DNA from: Candidatus Nitrosopumilus sp.
Lineage (GTDB): Archaea; Thermoproteota; Nitrososphaeria; Nitrososphaerales; Nitrosopumilaceae
Reading direction: 5' to 3'
NCBI GenBank assembly: GCA_029864805.1
Contig: JAOTSS010000003.1
Location: 1-62,417 of the forward strand
Length of the DNA: 62,417 nucleotides
In this document: piece after piece, positions 1 to 9,536 of the stretch
Layout of the letters: the number at the start of each line of letters is the position of its first letter
Numbering within the stretch: the stretch's first letter is position 1
The notes under the pieces: generated by a model
What the model saw: the letters and a program-made list of their open reading frames with translations, nothing else
Database searches by the model: none
Told to the model about the DNA's origin: nothing
Made by a program: the position numbers and the translations under genes

Positions 1-243
1 TGCTGGTTTTACCTCAGCTGGTTTTGTTTCTGCTGGTGTATCAAATCCTTTTGGTAGAGTGCCTTTAGGTTTGGTTGTTGCAGCAGGTCTTTCAGCGGGT
101 TTTACCTCAGCTGGTTTTGTTTCTGCGGGTTTTACCTCAGCTGGTTTTTCTTCCAGTTGAGTAGAAAGTTGATTTAATTTTGCTTCTAATTCGGCAATCT
201 TGTTTTCAAGATTTTGCTTTGTTTCCTTTTTAGCAGTTGCCAT
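1..243 (-). CDS. Hypothetical coiled-coil protein with PAE(V/T)K repeats (partial, 3' end outside window)
   Basis: Reading down from an ATG at 243, 81 codons stay open to the window edge, so the C-terminus is missing. The first 35 residues are Lys/Glu/Leu-rich and look like a coiled coil (IAELEAKLNQL). A low-complexity stretch of PAEVKPAETK units follows, interrupted by a TLPKGFD segment. The repeat is visible in the DNA as recurring GCTGGTTTT/GCGGGTTTT units. Such tails are often disordered linkers. No function can be assigned. The start is supported by the open frame and by the A/T-rich spacer towards the divergent gene at 341. Confidence 0.7.
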   Translation of the reverse strand, partial: MATAKKETKQNLENKIAELEAKLNQLSTQLEEKPAEVKPAETKPAEVKPAERPAATTKPKGTLPKGFDTPAETKPAEVKPA

Positions 244-340
244 AATTTTGATGCACAATCCGGGGTTTATGTACATTTGGGTTGATTACTGCAATCAATT
301 TTGATCAAGTTTTATATGCACTGAGGCCATAGATAACCAG

Positions 341-715
341 ATGGACGATTTTGAGAAGGAATTTCCGGAATTTGACTGGAAAAATATTCCTGCATACAAA
401 CATCCGGGAGGCAAAGATTGTCCATGTCCAAAACATGAATACATACGAGAGCAGATCAATTTCACAAAACAAGTAAATGAGAAAGGTAAAGAACCATCTA
501 AAGTCACACTCAAGTTTTGTCCCGATCATTATAGAGTATACATGGAAGAAGTAATTCCTGCAATGCCATTAAAATACAAAATTCTAACAAAGATTGCACT
601 AAAACTAGGAGCAATTCAAGTGGAGCAATTAAAGTACATGGAGTCTGAGTTATGCTTTTACTGCAAATTTGGATCTGGTGGTCATGACAAAAAGAATGAA
701 CTACCACCAATGTAA
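341..715 (+). CDS. Hypothetical protein with paired cysteines (124 aa)
   Basis: An acidic N-terminus (MDDFEKEFPEFDW) is followed by a CPCP motif near residue 29, a single Cys near residue 60 (KFCPDHY) and a C-terminal CFYC pair. Together they could bind a metal or Fe-S cluster. No signal peptide or membrane segment is visible. It is a single gene with no operon partner. I do not recognise the family; the spacing of the Cys pairs suggests a zinc- or cluster-stabilised fold, which is inference. Confidence 0.75.
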   Translation: MDDFEKEFPEFDWKNIPAYKHPGGKDCPCPKHEYIREQINFTKQVNEKGKEPSKVTLKFCPDHYRVYMEEVIPAMPLKYKILTKIALKLGAIQVEQLKYMESELCFYCKFGSGGHDKKNELPPM

Positions 716-750
716 CCATTCAATATTAAGAAAAATTTGTGGTTAATTCA

Positions 751-1030
751 ATGTATTATGATGACATCACTTTTCATATAGTGAGCGTTCCCTCTCAAGA
801 AAAACACATTGACAAATATGAGAATCAAGATATGTTGTAGGTTCGTTTGATTTACCAGTTCCATCAGAAAAACAATATTCAAAACAAGCCCATGATTTCA
901 TCACCCATGCAGACAGTACATATGCCATAGCCATAATTGATTTTTCTACCAGTAAAATTAGAATTCAAGTGTTAAAAAAATTTAAGAAATGTCAAACAAA
1001 TCCAGTTAAGCTTATACTTGAACTAGGATC
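751..1030 (+). pseudogene. Possible decayed ORF upstream of ubiD
   Basis: An ATG at 751 opens a frame (MYYDDITFHIVSVPSQEK) that stops at the TAG of 838. From about 826 a second frame without a start codon continues (VVGSFDLPVPSEKQYSKQ, then HADSTYAIAIIDFS) until a stop near 1072, inside ubiD. The two pieces are in frames offset by one base, and both look protein-like. A frameshifted remnant of a ~100-residue protein would explain this, but chance cannot be excluded. Confidence 0.3.
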
Positions 1031-1039
1031 AAAGTTATT

Positions 1040-2482
1040 GTGGTTATTGAAGATATTCATGAGTTTATCTTAGAATTAGAAAAAAATGGAGAACTGAAGA
1101 GAGTAAAAACTCAAGTTGACACGGATTTAGAAATTGCAGAAATCTTGAGAAGAGAAATGTATTCCAATGGCCCTGCGATTCTTTTTGAAAATGTAAAGGG
1201 ATTTGACATGCCAGTTTTAGGAAATGCATTTGGTTCAATGAAAAGATTAGAGATAGGACTTGAAATGACAGATTTTACTGAAATTGGTAAACGAATTGCA
1301 GACATGACAAAGATGGACATTCCATCAGGGTTACTAAATAAAATAAAAAAACTTCCAGAATTATCAAAGATGACAGCATCATTTCCCAAAGCAGAAACAA
1401 GTGGTCCTGTATCTGAGATAATATCAAGTAATGCCTCTTTTGATGATTTGCCGATTTTAAAATCATGGCCAAATGATGCAGGAAGATTTATCACTTTGGG
1501 ATTAGTCGCAACAAAGCATCCAGAAACCGGGGTAAGAAATCTTGGAGTTTACAGAATGCAAATTATCGACAAAACTCATGCATTAATGCATTGGCAAAAA
1601 CACAAACGAGGAGCTCATCACGGAGAGATTTCAAAAGAGAGAGGAGAAAAAATTCCAGTAGCAATAATTATTGGAGGGGAACCTGCAACAATATTTTCAT
1701 CAATTGCACCAGTACCAGAAGGGCTTGACAAGTATTTGTTTGCAGGAATCACACGGAAGGAAGGAATCAAAACGGTAAAATGCAAAACAATTGATTTGGA
1801 TGTTCCAGCAAATGCAGAGATTGTCTTAGAGGGATATGTTGATCTTACAGACATGAGAGATGAAGGACCGTTTGGAGATCATACAGGATATTACACCCCA
1901 GTTGAACCATATCCAACATTCACACTTACTGGGATTATGAGAAGAAAAGATCCAATTTATGTAACTACAATAGTAGGAAAACCGATTCTAGAGGATGCAT
2001 ACATAGGAAAAGTAATTGAGAGATCATTTTTACCATTGATACAAATGTTCCATCCAGAAGTTGTAGATTTTAGTATGCCGGCAGCAGGATGGTTCCAAGG
2101 ATTTGCAATTATTTCAATCAAAAAGAGATACCCAGGTCAGGCAAAGAAAGTAATGATGGGATTGTGGGGAATGGGACAGTTGTCACTAACAAAGATGTTC
2201 GTTGTAGTAGATGAGGACATCAATGTTCACGACATTAATGATGTGATTTGGGCAATTACTACTAGAGCAGATGCTGCAAGAGACACCATAATTATCAACA
2301 ACACACCGACTGATACTCTTGATCCAGCATCACCTCTTGTCAATCTAGGTTCAAAGATGGGAATTGATGCAACACAGAAAACTAGAGAAGAAGGGTACGA
2401 GAGAGAAATCCAACAACCTGTGAAAGTCGATGATAAAACAAAGAGTCTAGTTGATGCCAAATGGTCTGATTACGGATTATAG
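1040..2482 (+). CDS. ubiD: UbiD-family decarboxylase
   Basis: 480 aa, the usual length for UbiD-type prenyl-FMN-dependent decarboxylases. The signature region around residues 271-283 (DMRDEGPFGDHTGYY) holds the conserved Glu residues and the DHTGYY motif. The start is a GTG (VVIEDIHEF). UbiD homologues decarboxylate polyprenylated aromatic acids in quinone synthesis; a relative acts on anhydromevalonate phosphate in the archaeal mevalonate pathway. Its 3' end overlaps the convergent MqnC-like gene by 13 bp, which favours a menaquinone role, but the mevalonate-pathway alternative cannot be excluded. No UbiX gene is seen nearby. Confidence 0.9.
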   Translation: MVIEDIHEFILELEKNGELKRVKTQVDTDLEIAEILRREMYSNGPAILFENVKGFDMPVLGNAFGSMKRLEIGLEMTDFTEIGKRIADMTKMDIPSGLLNKIKKLPELSKMTASFPKAETSGPVSEIISSNASFDDLPILKSWPNDAGRFITLGLVATKHPETGVRNLGVYRMQIIDKTHALMHWQKHKRGAHHGEISKERGEKIPVAIIIGGEPATIFSSIAPVPEGLDKYLFAGITRKEGIKTVKCKTIDLDVPANAEIVLEGYVDLTDMRDEGPFGDHTGYYTPVEPYPTFTLTGIMRRKDPIYVTTIVGKPILEDAYIGKVIERSFLPLIQMFHPEVVDFSMPAAGWFQGFAIISIKKRYPGQAKKVMMGLWGMGQLSLTKMFVVVDEDINVHDINDVIWAITTRADAARDTIIINNTPTDTLDPASPLVNLGSKMGIDATQKTREEGYEREIQQPVKVDDKTKSLVDAKWSDYGL

Positions 2483-3591
2483 TTTACAGGGTTATAGAAA
2501 TTATCTCGCTCTTCCACTTCATAGCCAATTTGATGAATTGCCTCTATGATTATTTTATCAGTAAGTTCGGTCGAGCGTGCACCAGTACATGAAACCACCT
2601 CTTCTCCAATTAGCGTACCACCAAAATCATCAGCGCCATACTGCAATGCAAGTTGTGCCATGCCAACACCGTTAGTGAGCCATGAAGATTGTATATGTGG
2701 AATTAACCCATCAAAGACCAATCTTGATATTGCAATCATCTTCAATAGTTGGATTCCCCCGGTACCATATTCTACCAATCCTTCTTCATGCATCAAAGTA
2801 TTGTTTGGTTCAAAATTCCAGGGGATAAATGCCATGAAGCCTTTAGTTTTTTCTTGCAGATTCGCAATTTTGAAAAAGTGCTCAACAATATCATTTTTGT
2901 TTTCAACATGTCCATACATCATTGTTGCGGAAGATGGAATTCCAAGGGAGTGTGCCTCATCCATTATTCTTATCCAATCATCGCTGGAGATTTTCTTTGG
3001 ACTGATAATGTCTTTAACAGAATCCGTTAAAATTTCAGCGCCAGCCCCAGGTATTGATTGCAGTCCAGCATCCTTTAATCTAGACAGAATTTCCTTAGTA
3101 GAAGATTTTTCAACTCTTGCAATCATATCAATTTCAGATGTAGATAATCCATGAACTCCAACTTTTGGGAATTTATCTCGAATCATTCTAAAGGCATCTT
3201 CATAGTATTCTATCTTCAAACTGGGATTGTGTCCACCTTGAATCAAGACTTGACGAATCTTAAACATATCCCATGCAGCCTTTACTCTAGATTCTATTTG
3301 ATCAATGGTAAGTGTGTAAGAATCTTCAGCACCTGGAGATCGGTAAAATGCACAAAACTTACAATCAGTGATACATACGTTGGTGTAATTCAAAATAATA
3401 TTGTTTACAAAAGAGGCTTTTTTCCCAAATTTCTTTTTTGTTAAGTGTCCTGAAACAAGGCCCATCAAATGAACATCATCTGATTCTAAGAGTCTCAGAC
3501 AGTCCTCAGGTCCAAGTCGTTGACCATTAAGAGAATTTTCTAAAATATCTTTAATGTCGCTTTTTTGAATTTGTTCAGTAGTCTGACTCAA
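2470..3591 (-). CDS. mqnC: Radical SAM enzyme, MqnC-like (cyclic dehypoxanthine futalosine synthase / CofH family)
   Basis: 373 aa. A CxxxCxxC cluster motif (CITDCKFCAFYRSPG) follows the NIILNYTNVC strand, and the frame contains LIQGGHNP, GAGAEIL, SSATMMYGH and FIPWNFEPNNT. These are hallmarks of the MqnC/MqnE/CofH group, with the NFEPNNT and GAGAEIL segments closest to MqnC. MqnC cyclises dehypoxanthine futalosine in the futalosine route to menaquinone. Thaumarchaea make menaquinones, and the neighbouring UbiD is compatible. CofH-type activity is the main alternative. Confidence 0.82.
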   Translation of the reverse strand: MSQTTEQIQKSDIKDILENSLNGQRLGPEDCLRLLESDDVHLMGLVSGHLTKKKFGKKASFVNNIILNYTNVCITDCKFCAFYRSPGAEDSYTLTIDQIESRVKAAWDMFKIRQVLIQGGHNPSLKIEYYEDAFRMIRDKFPKVGVHGLSTSEIDMIARVEKSSTKEILSRLKDAGLQSIPGAGAEILTDSVKDIISPKKISSDDWIRIMDEAHSLGIPSSATMMYGHVENKNDIVEHFFKIANLQEKTKGFMAFIPWNFEPNNTLMHEEGLVEYGTGGIQLLKMIAISRLVFDGLIPHIQSSWLTNGVGMAQLALQYGADDFGGTLIGEEVVSCTGARSTELTDKIIIEAIHQIGYEVEERDNFYNPVNYNP

Positions 3592-3734
3592 TTGTTGTAC
3601 ATCCTTTGCATTTTCTATTTAATCCTTGATAGGAATAACGAATCACATAATGACAGATTTGTGCTTGATTTAAAAAAATATCAGATTTAAGAGCCACGTT
3701 ATTTTTAAGTAGGGCACAAAAAGCAGATCAACGC

Positions 3735-4517
3735 ATGGTATCAGGCAATCAAATCAGATTAAATCGAATTCTCCGAAAAGGAAGAATGTTATGCATTCCA
3801 ATGGATCATGGTATTTCAAATGGGCCAATTGAAGGTCTTGAAGATCCCGTATCCACAATTTACAAATGTGAAGGACATGGGCTTACTAGTGTAATTATCA
3901 ACAAAGGAATTCTCAAAGCGTTACCAAAACCAACCAAAGTTGGAGTTTTGGTTCATTTCTCAAGTAGTACATCATTATCATTATCACCCAACCGAAAAAT
4001 GCTAACTGGTACAGTTAAGGAAGCGGTAGCTATGGGAGCAGATGGAGTTTCATTACACATCAATATAGGAGGCAAAGAAGAGCCAGAAATGTTAGAGCAG
4101 TTAGGAATGACTGCAGATCAATGTCACAAATGGGGCATGCCACTTTTGGCAATGATGTATCCAAGAGGTGAAAATATCAAAGATCCACATGATCCTGAAA
4201 TTGTCGCACATGTTGCAAGAATTGGAGCAGAATGTGGTGCAGACATTGTAAAGACATTGTATACAGGAGATATTGATTCATTTGCAAAAATTGTGAAAAG
4301 TACACCAGTCCCAATTGTAATTGCAGGTGGACCTAAAGCAAAAACAGATTCAGACATTCTTCAGATGACTGAAGATGCCATGACTGCAGGAGCTAAAGGA
4401 ATCACATATGGTAGAAACATCTTTGCACATAAAACACCTGAAAAAATAGTTGAAGCATTAGCCGACATAATTTTTAGAAAAATAACTGCAAAGGAAGCAA
4501 TGAAAAAAATTGAATAG
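3735..4517 (+). CDS. 2-amino-3,7-dideoxy-D-threo-hept-6-ulosonate (ADTH) synthase, class I aldolase fold
   Basis: 260 aa TIM-barrel protein of the DeoC/FbaB class. The [16 protein letters not shown] loop near residue 23 and the Schiff-base strand [11 protein letters not shown] near residue 171 identify the archaeal AroA' family. The enzyme makes ADTH, the first dedicated intermediate of the archaeal route to 3-dehydroquinate that bypasses DAHP. It is first in an operon with DHQ synthase II, whose ATG overlaps its 3' end by 8 bp. The start ATG lies about 30 nt after a TTTTTAAG TATA-like element. Confidence 0.93.
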   Translation: MVSGNQIRLNRILRKGRMLCIPMDHGISNGPIEGLEDPVSTIYKCEGHGLTSVIINKGILKALPKPTKVGVLVHFSSSTSLSLSPNRKMLTGTVKEAVAMGADGVSLHINIGGKEEPEMLEQLGMTADQCHKWGMPLLAMMYPRGENIKDPHDPEIVAHVARIGAECGADIVKTLYTGDIDSFAKIVKSTPVPIVIAGGPKAKTDSDILQMTEDAMTAGAKGITYGRNIFAHKTPEKIVEALADIIFRKITAKEAMKKIE

Positions 4518-5571
4518 GAATAGAGAATTAATTATTTTACCCAAAGTCTCACAAACACAATTATCTAAATTTCTTCCACAATTAGAGTCTGAAGGAATTA
4601 AGATGTTGTATATTGAACCAAAGAAACTAGGAAAGAGAAAAACAAAGATGGCAACAGTTTATCCTACAAATGCATCAAACTATGTGGTTCTTGAAAAAGA
4701 AGGAATGGTAAAACCAAAAGGGAAAAAAGTGGGAATGAAATTTCAAGTATTATCAAATTCAGATATTGAGCATATTCTTACTGTTGCAAAGAAAGGATTA
4801 GACTTTGTGATTGTTGAGGTCAAGGATTGGAAAATTATTCCACTAGAAAACATCATAGCAAAGCTCCATAAAATACACACAAAAATTTTTGCAATTGCAA
4901 AAACTCCTGAAGAAGTAAGAAAGATGTTCTCAATTTTAGAAGTAGGAGTAGATGGAGTGATTTTCAGCACAGATTCAATTAACGAGGTAAGAGAAGCAAT
5001 GCTATACCTAGGAACAAGAAGTTTCGATATGAAACCAGCAAAGATTATCGAGATTAAAGAAGTAGGTGATGGAGAAAGAGTATGTGTAGATACTGCATCT
5101 ATGCTTCATAAAGGAGAAGGAATGTTAATTGGAAGCAGATCAAACTTTTTGTTTCTTGTCCATAATGAATCAGTAGGATCATCATTTACTTCGCCTAGAC
5201 CGTTTAGAGTGAATGCAGGTGCAGTTCACTGTTACACACTATCACCAGATGGAACAACGAACTATCTGTCAGAAATAGAAACAGGTTCTGAAGTTTTAAT
5301 TCTAAATTCAAAAGGAAAAGCAAGAAGAGCAACTGTAGGAAGATCAAAAATAGAAAGAAGGCCAATGTTGATGATCAAAGCTTCTGCAGGAGGAGAGATC
5401 GGAGGAATAATTGCACAAGATGCTGAAACAATTAGATTTGTAAAACCTAATGGACAACTAGTGTCAGTTACACACTTAAAAAAAGGAGACACGGTAATGG
5501 TTCATTCAAAGCCTGCAACAGGAAGACATTTTGGAATGGAAGTTTCAGATGAATATATTCTTGAAAAATGA
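4510..5571 (+). CDS. 3-dehydroquinate synthase II (AroB')
   Basis: 353 aa. It matches the archaeal family that oxidatively deaminates and cyclises ADTH to 3-dehydroquinate, unrelated to bacterial AroB. Recognisable segments are GEGMLIGSRSNFLFLVHNES, RPFRVNAGAVHCY, LKKGDTVMV and the C-terminal PATGRHFGMEV. The gene overlaps ADTH synthase by 8 bp and aroD by 4 bp (ATGA), so the three are translationally coupled. The N-terminal half is more variable and Lys-rich. Confidence 0.93.
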   Translation: MNRNRELIILPKVSQTQLSKFLPQLESEGIKMLYIEPKKLGKRKTKMATVYPTNASNYVVLEKEGMVKPKGKKVGMKFQVLSNSDIEHILTVAKKGLDFVIVEVKDWKIIPLENIIAKLHKIHTKIFAIAKTPEEVRKMFSILEVGVDGVIFSTDSINEVREAMLYLGTRSFDMKPAKIIEIKEVGDGERVCVDTASMLHKGEGMLIGSRSNFLFLVHNESVGSSFTSPRPFRVNAGAVHCYTLSPDGTTNYLSEIETGSEVLILNSKGKARRATVGRSKIERRPMLMIKASAGGEIGGIIAQDAETIRFVKPNGQLVSVTHLKKGDTVMVHSKPATGRHFGMEVSDEYILEK

Positions 5572-6236
5572 TGTACAAAACTTGCGTGTCAATTACTGAA
5601 GAAACACCAAATAAAATTAAACATACATTAAAAATTGCATTAAAGAAATCTGATTTTGTAGAAGTAAGATTTGATTTTTTAAAAATTGAGCAAATTCCAG
5701 AAGCATTAGAATTAATCAAAAAAGATTTGAGCAGAGTTGTATGCACACTTAGACCAAAAACAGAGGGTGGAAAATTTTCTGGAAATGAAAAAGAAAGAAT
5801 AGCAATTTTAAAGCTCATTGCAGAGTATAGCCCATTTTTGTTAGATGTTGAATTTAATACGCTTAAAAAAAATTCACAATTAACAAAATATCTAAAATCG
5901 ACAAAAACAAAATTGCTTGTTTCATGGCACGACTTTAAGAGAACTCCAAAAACTGTAGAATTAAAAAAGAAAATTTCTCAAATGAGTAAGTTCTCAAGCA
6001 ATGTAAAAATTGTAAGTACCGCAAATTCAACAGATGATGCAATCAGAATGCTTGAATTGTATAGTAAGAAACAAAAGAATAGTTTGATATCATTTGCAAT
6101 GGGCGATATTGGTAAGATTTCAAGGGTTTTGTGCCTATATTTGGGTAGTCCATATACATACGTCTCTTTAGGAAAGGCAGTGGCTCCAGGACAATTCAGT
6201 CTTGATGAAATAAAGAAAATCATAAATCTAAAATAA
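5568..6236 (+). CDS. aroD: Type I 3-dehydroquinate dehydratase
   Basis: 222 aa, typical of archaeal type I enzymes, which form a Schiff base. Visible motifs are VEVRFDFLK near residue 27, CTLRPKTEGG, LLDVEFN, LLVSWHDF with the catalytic His region, VKIVSTAN with the Schiff-base Lys (VKI), and SFAMGDIGKISR. It dehydrates 3-dehydroquinate to 3-dehydroshikimate. Two adjacent ATGs (5568, 5571) are possible starts; the first overlaps the stop of DHQ synthase II. Confidence 0.93.
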   Translation: MMYKTCVSITEETPNKIKHTLKIALKKSDFVEVRFDFLKIEQIPEALELIKKDLSRVVCTLRPKTEGGKFSGNEKERIAILKLIAEYSPFLLDVEFNTLKKNSQLTKYLKSTKTKLLVSWHDFKRTPKTVELKKKISQMSKFSSNVKIVSTANSTDDAIRMLELYSKKQKNSLISFAMGDIGKISRVLCLYLGSPYTYVSLGKAVAPGQFSLDEIKKIINLK

Positions 6237-6282
6237 TTATCAATTGAGAGTTTAAATCATTCATACTAGTGAGAAAAATAAG

Positions 6283-7104
6283 ATGGGAAAATCATATGCA
6301 GTTATTGGAGATCCAATTGATCATTCATTATCTCCAAATATTCACAGTGCAGCATTTAGAGAATTAAATTTAGATTGTACATATATTGCATATAGAATTT
6401 CAAAAGGAGAATTAGAAGAAGGGGTTGAAAGTCTCAAAAAAATAAAGATAGACGGATTCAATGTAACTGTTCCACACAAAGTAGAGATGATGAAGTATTT
6501 GGATAAGGTAGATGAGACATGCAGTTTAATTGGTGCAGTAAATACTGTTACAAACAAAGACGGGGTTCTCAAAGGGTACAATACAGATAGGGATGGTTTT
6601 TTAGAACCATTTAAGAAAAGAAAAATAAACTTAGAAGATACTAAAGTGCTCCTCCTTGGAGCAGGTGGAGCAGCAAGAGCAATAATTGCAGGATTTGCAA
6701 AAGAGAAGGCAAAGGGCATTACAATTGCAAACAGAACTTTAGAAAAGGCAGAAAACATATCAGAGTTTGCAAAGAAAATGAAACTAGATGCAAAAGCAAT
6801 CAATATTGAAGATGTAAAAGACTCTGCAAAAGATTATGACATAATTGTAAATGCAACATCAGTAGGATTAAAAAATGAATCAAGTCCGATTTCTTTAGAC
6901 AGTATTGATGATAAGACAATTGTTTATGATATTGTATACATACCAATGCAGACAGATTTTATAAAAAAGGCAAAAGAAAAAAATGCAGAAATAATTTTTG
7001 GCTATGAAATGTTATTAGGTCAAGCAGCAAGAACATTTGAGATATGGCACGGTATAGAAGCACCTTATAATGCCATGAAAAAAGCATTGTTAGGAGGATT
7101 TTGA
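6283..7104 (+). CDS. aroE: Shikimate dehydrogenase
   Basis: 273 aa. The substrate-binding motif SLSPNIHSAAF is near residue 15, the catalytic Lys lies in NVTVPHK, and GAVNTV, the nucleotide-binding GAGGAARAI and the NRT segment for NADP are present. It reduces 3-dehydroshikimate to shikimate. A 46-bp gap separates it from aroD. Its stop codon overlaps the ATG of the kinase gene (TGATG). Confidence 0.95.
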   Translation: MGKSYAVIGDPIDHSLSPNIHSAAFRELNLDCTYIAYRISKGELEEGVESLKKIKIDGFNVTVPHKVEMMKYLDKVDETCSLIGAVNTVTNKDGVLKGYNTDRDGFLEPFKKRKINLEDTKVLLLGAGGAARAIIAGFAKEKAKGITIANRTLEKAENISEFAKKMKLDAKAINIEDVKDSAKDYDIIVNATSVGLKNESSPISLDSIDDKTIVYDIVYIPMQTDFIKKAKEKNAEIIFGYEMLLGQAARTFEIWHGIEAPYNAMKKALLGGF

Positions 7105-7958
7105 TGGTAAAAGCAAAGGCTACAGTTCATGGCGCAATATCACTAGTTAATGCCATTGCAAATCAAAAGGGGGCAACTTTAGGAATAGAGTTAAGGGTAG
7201 AGACAACAATAGAGACTAGTTCAGGCAAAGGAATTACAATAGAATCAAATAATAAAACTCTCAGTTCCAGATTAATCAATAAAACAATTGAGAAGATTAT
7301 CTCAAAGAAAGATTTGGAGAAAAATAAGATCTTAGTCAAATTGGATTCAGAAATTCCAACAGGATATGGATTGAAGAGCTCAAGTGCAATTTCGACTGCT
7401 GTTGCACTTGCATGTGCAAAGATATTCAAACCAAAATTTACAGATCAACAAATTTTACTGGCAGGAGTTGATGCATCAATTGAATCCAAAGTGAGTATTA
7501 CTGGGGCATATGATGATGCATGTTCATGTTACTATGGAGGGTTTAATGTAACTGACAATGCAAAAAAAAGACGAATTCATTTTGAGAAAGGACCTACCAA
7601 TTTGATTGCAGTAATATTTATTCCAAAAAATAGAAAACGTGGGAATTTGAAAAACCTCAAAGTTTTATCAACAGTGTTTGAAAATGCTTGGGAATTAGCA
7701 AGAAAAACAAATTATTGGGAAGCAATGATAATTAACGGTTTAGCCACCGCTTCAATTCTAAATTCAGATCCTAAGATTATTACTAGTTTGATTGAAAAAG
7801 GAGCACTTGCAGCTTCAGTTTCTGGTAATGGACCTGCCATTGCAGCAATTGTAAAAAAAGAAAATGAATCAAACATCAAAAAGATATTTGCTACCATGGA
7901 AGGAAGAGTGATTATTTCCAAAGTGAATAATAAAAAGGCGGAAGTTCATGAAGTGTGA
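7104..7958 (+). CDS. aroK: Shikimate kinase, archaeal GHMP type
   Basis: 284 aa. The glycine/serine-rich GHMP signature IPTGYGLKSSSAIST lies near residue 90, and a SVSGNGPAIAAI motif lies near residue 233. Archaea use this GHMP-family kinase instead of the bacterial P-loop AroK. I place the start at the ATG of 7104 rather than the TTG of 7101, because AGGAGG sits 7-8 nt upstream and the ATG overlaps the aroE stop. The 3' end overlaps aroA by 11 bp. Confidence 0.92.
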   Translation: MVKAKATVHGAISLVNAIANQKGATLGIELRVETTIETSSGKGITIESNNKTLSSRLINKTIEKIISKKDLEKNKILVKLDSEIPTGYGLKSSSAISTAVALACAKIFKPKFTDQQILLAGVDASIESKVSITGAYDDACSCYYGGFNVTDNAKKRRIHFEKGPTNLIAVIFIPKNRKRGNLKNLKVLSTVFENAWELARKTNYWEAMIINGLATASILNSDPKIITSLIEKGALAASVSGNGPAIAAIVKKENESNIKKIFATMEGRVIISKVNNKKAEVHEV

Positions 7959-9216
7959 AGTTAAAAAATCAAAGATTTCAGGACAGATAATTTGTCCTGC
8001 AAATAAGAGCTATACACATAGAGCAATTTTTCTTGCTTCACTTGCTGGAAATGATAGTAAAGTGGAAAATATTTTACGTTCAGCAGACACTTCTGCAACC
8101 ATAGAAGCATGTAAAAAATTTGGAGCGGAAGTGGAAATTGAAGACACATGCATAATTATTAAAAAACCCATAAAATTCGACAAAATAGTACCTGAAATCA
8201 ATACAGAAAATTCTGGAACAACGATTAGGATTGCATCAGGAATTGCCAGTTTATTTTCAGAAGAGATCACTCTAACGGGGGATTCTAGTTTGCAGAAAAG
8301 GCCTATGCAGCCACTCCTTGATGCATTATCAAGTATAGGAGCACAATGCACCTCAACAGATGGAAAGCCACCAATCAAAATTAGAGGAAAGATTTCTGGA
8401 GGAGACGTAAAAATTCCAGGAAACTTTTCTAGTCAGTTTATTTCAGCATTATTAATTATTGCCCCCCTAACAGAAAAAGGAATTAATCTTACAATAGAAG
8501 GAAATTTAGTATCAAAGCCATATCTAGATGCAACAATAGCTACAATGCGAAAATTTGGAGTTGTGGTTCAAACATTAATTCCATATAAAAGGTACAACGT
8601 TTCACCGCAAATATACAAAAAGACAACATTTACAGTTCCAATTGATTTTTCTAGTTTGGCATTACTTCTTTCAGCTGCTGTTCTTAATGGAGATGAAATC
8701 ACAATTAAAGGAAACATCGGGAATTTACCACAGGGTGATGAGGTATTCATAGATATTTTAGAACAATTAGGAGTTACCATACTGATTAATGATGAAGAAA
8801 TTAAAATTAAAACACCTGAAAAACTAACAGGAGGAAAATTTGATTTGAGTAATTCTCCGGATCTTCTTCCACCACTTGCAATTTTAGCATTAAAATCATC
8901 AGCACCAATTGAAATAGTTAATGTAAAACATGCAAGATTAAAAGAGACAGATAGGATTGCAATCATATCAAGAGAACTTGTAAAACTTGGTATTAAAATT
9001 CAAGAAAGAGATGACGGTTTAATTTTAGAATCTTCAAAGAATTTGAAAGGTGCTCAACTAAATTCCGAAAATGATCACAGACTATTCATGTCTTTTTGTA
9101 TTGCTGGAATGTATTTAGGGGATTGTACAGTAACAGATCCTGAATCAGTAAATGTTTCATTTCCAAATTTCCTTAAAGAGATGAATCATCTGGGTGCAAA
9201 AATTCAAGTGAATTGA
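7948..9216 (+). CDS. aroA: 3-phosphoshikimate 1-carboxyvinyltransferase (EPSP synthase)
   Basis: 422 aa, normal for EPSP synthases. PANKSYTHRA near residue 18 holds the conserved Lys-Ser. ENSGTTIRI near residue 90, DSSLQKRPMQPLLDAL near residue 115 and RLKETDRI near residue 330 complete the active-site set. It condenses shikimate-3-phosphate with PEP. It is the last gene of the first contiguous part of the operon; a ~320-bp AT-rich gap holding an RNA-like element separates it from aroC. Confidence 0.95.
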   Translation: MKCEVKKSKISGQIICPANKSYTHRAIFLASLAGNDSKVENILRSADTSATIEACKKFGAEVEIEDTCIIIKKPIKFDKIVPEINTENSGTTIRIASGIASLFSEEITLTGDSSLQKRPMQPLLDALSSIGAQCTSTDGKPPIKIRGKISGGDVKIPGNFSSQFISALLIIAPLTEKGINLTIEGNLVSKPYLDATIATMRKFGVVVQTLIPYKRYNVSPQIYKKTTFTVPIDFSSLALLLSAAVLNGDEITIKGNIGNLPQGDEVFIDILEQLGVTILINDEEIKIKTPEKLTGGKFDLSNSPDLLPPLAILALKSSAPIEIVNVKHARLKETDRIAIISRELVKLGIKIQERDDGLILESSKNLKGAQLNSENDHRLFMSFCIAGMYLGDCTVTDPESVNVSFPNFLKEMNHLGAKIQVN

Positions 9217-9253
9217 AAATAATTTTCAAAAAATCAAGTAAAAGTTGTAAATG

Positions 9254-9336
9254 GCGCGACCCTGTATAGGATGAAAAGCATTCTCCTCACCCGCAACGCC
9301 TTGCGTAGATAACATGTCTTTTTCGCAGGGCCGCGC
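9254..9336. ncRNA. Candidate structured RNA (three-helix, strand uncertain)
   Basis: An 83-nt GC-rich island in otherwise very AT-rich spacer. Arms 9254-9264 (GCGCGACCCTG) and 9326-9336 (CAGGGCCGCGC) pair over ten Watson-Crick pairs with one A/C mismatch. Inside are a hairpin GGATG-AAAAG-CATTC (9269-9283) and a hairpin CGCAA-CGCC-TTGCG (9292-9305). T-runs lie on both sides. Read on the minus strand, an ACA trinucleotide follows the closing stem by 5 nt, vaguely H/ACA-like. It may equally be a leader element for aroC. It matches no tRNA or 5S pattern. Confidence 0.55.
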
Positions 9337-9536
9337 AAATTATGGTTTAAAATTTACACGTTTTTGCATATAATGTATGTGTAATCATTATATTTAACAA
9401 TATATTATAATTATTTCATAAAAACATCATAATTCATATAATTCTTAATTAGTCATGTAATATTACCAAAAACCCAACACAGAGTAAAAAATTTCAGAAT
9501 GAGGAATTATAAGCATCATTTAACTTTGCTAGATCA

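Noticed and set aside
1..130. Short tandem repeats resembling a CRISPR-like or VNTR array
   Set aside because: The GCTGGTTTT units are in frame with the minus-strand gene and encode PAE(V/T)K repeats; no spacers.
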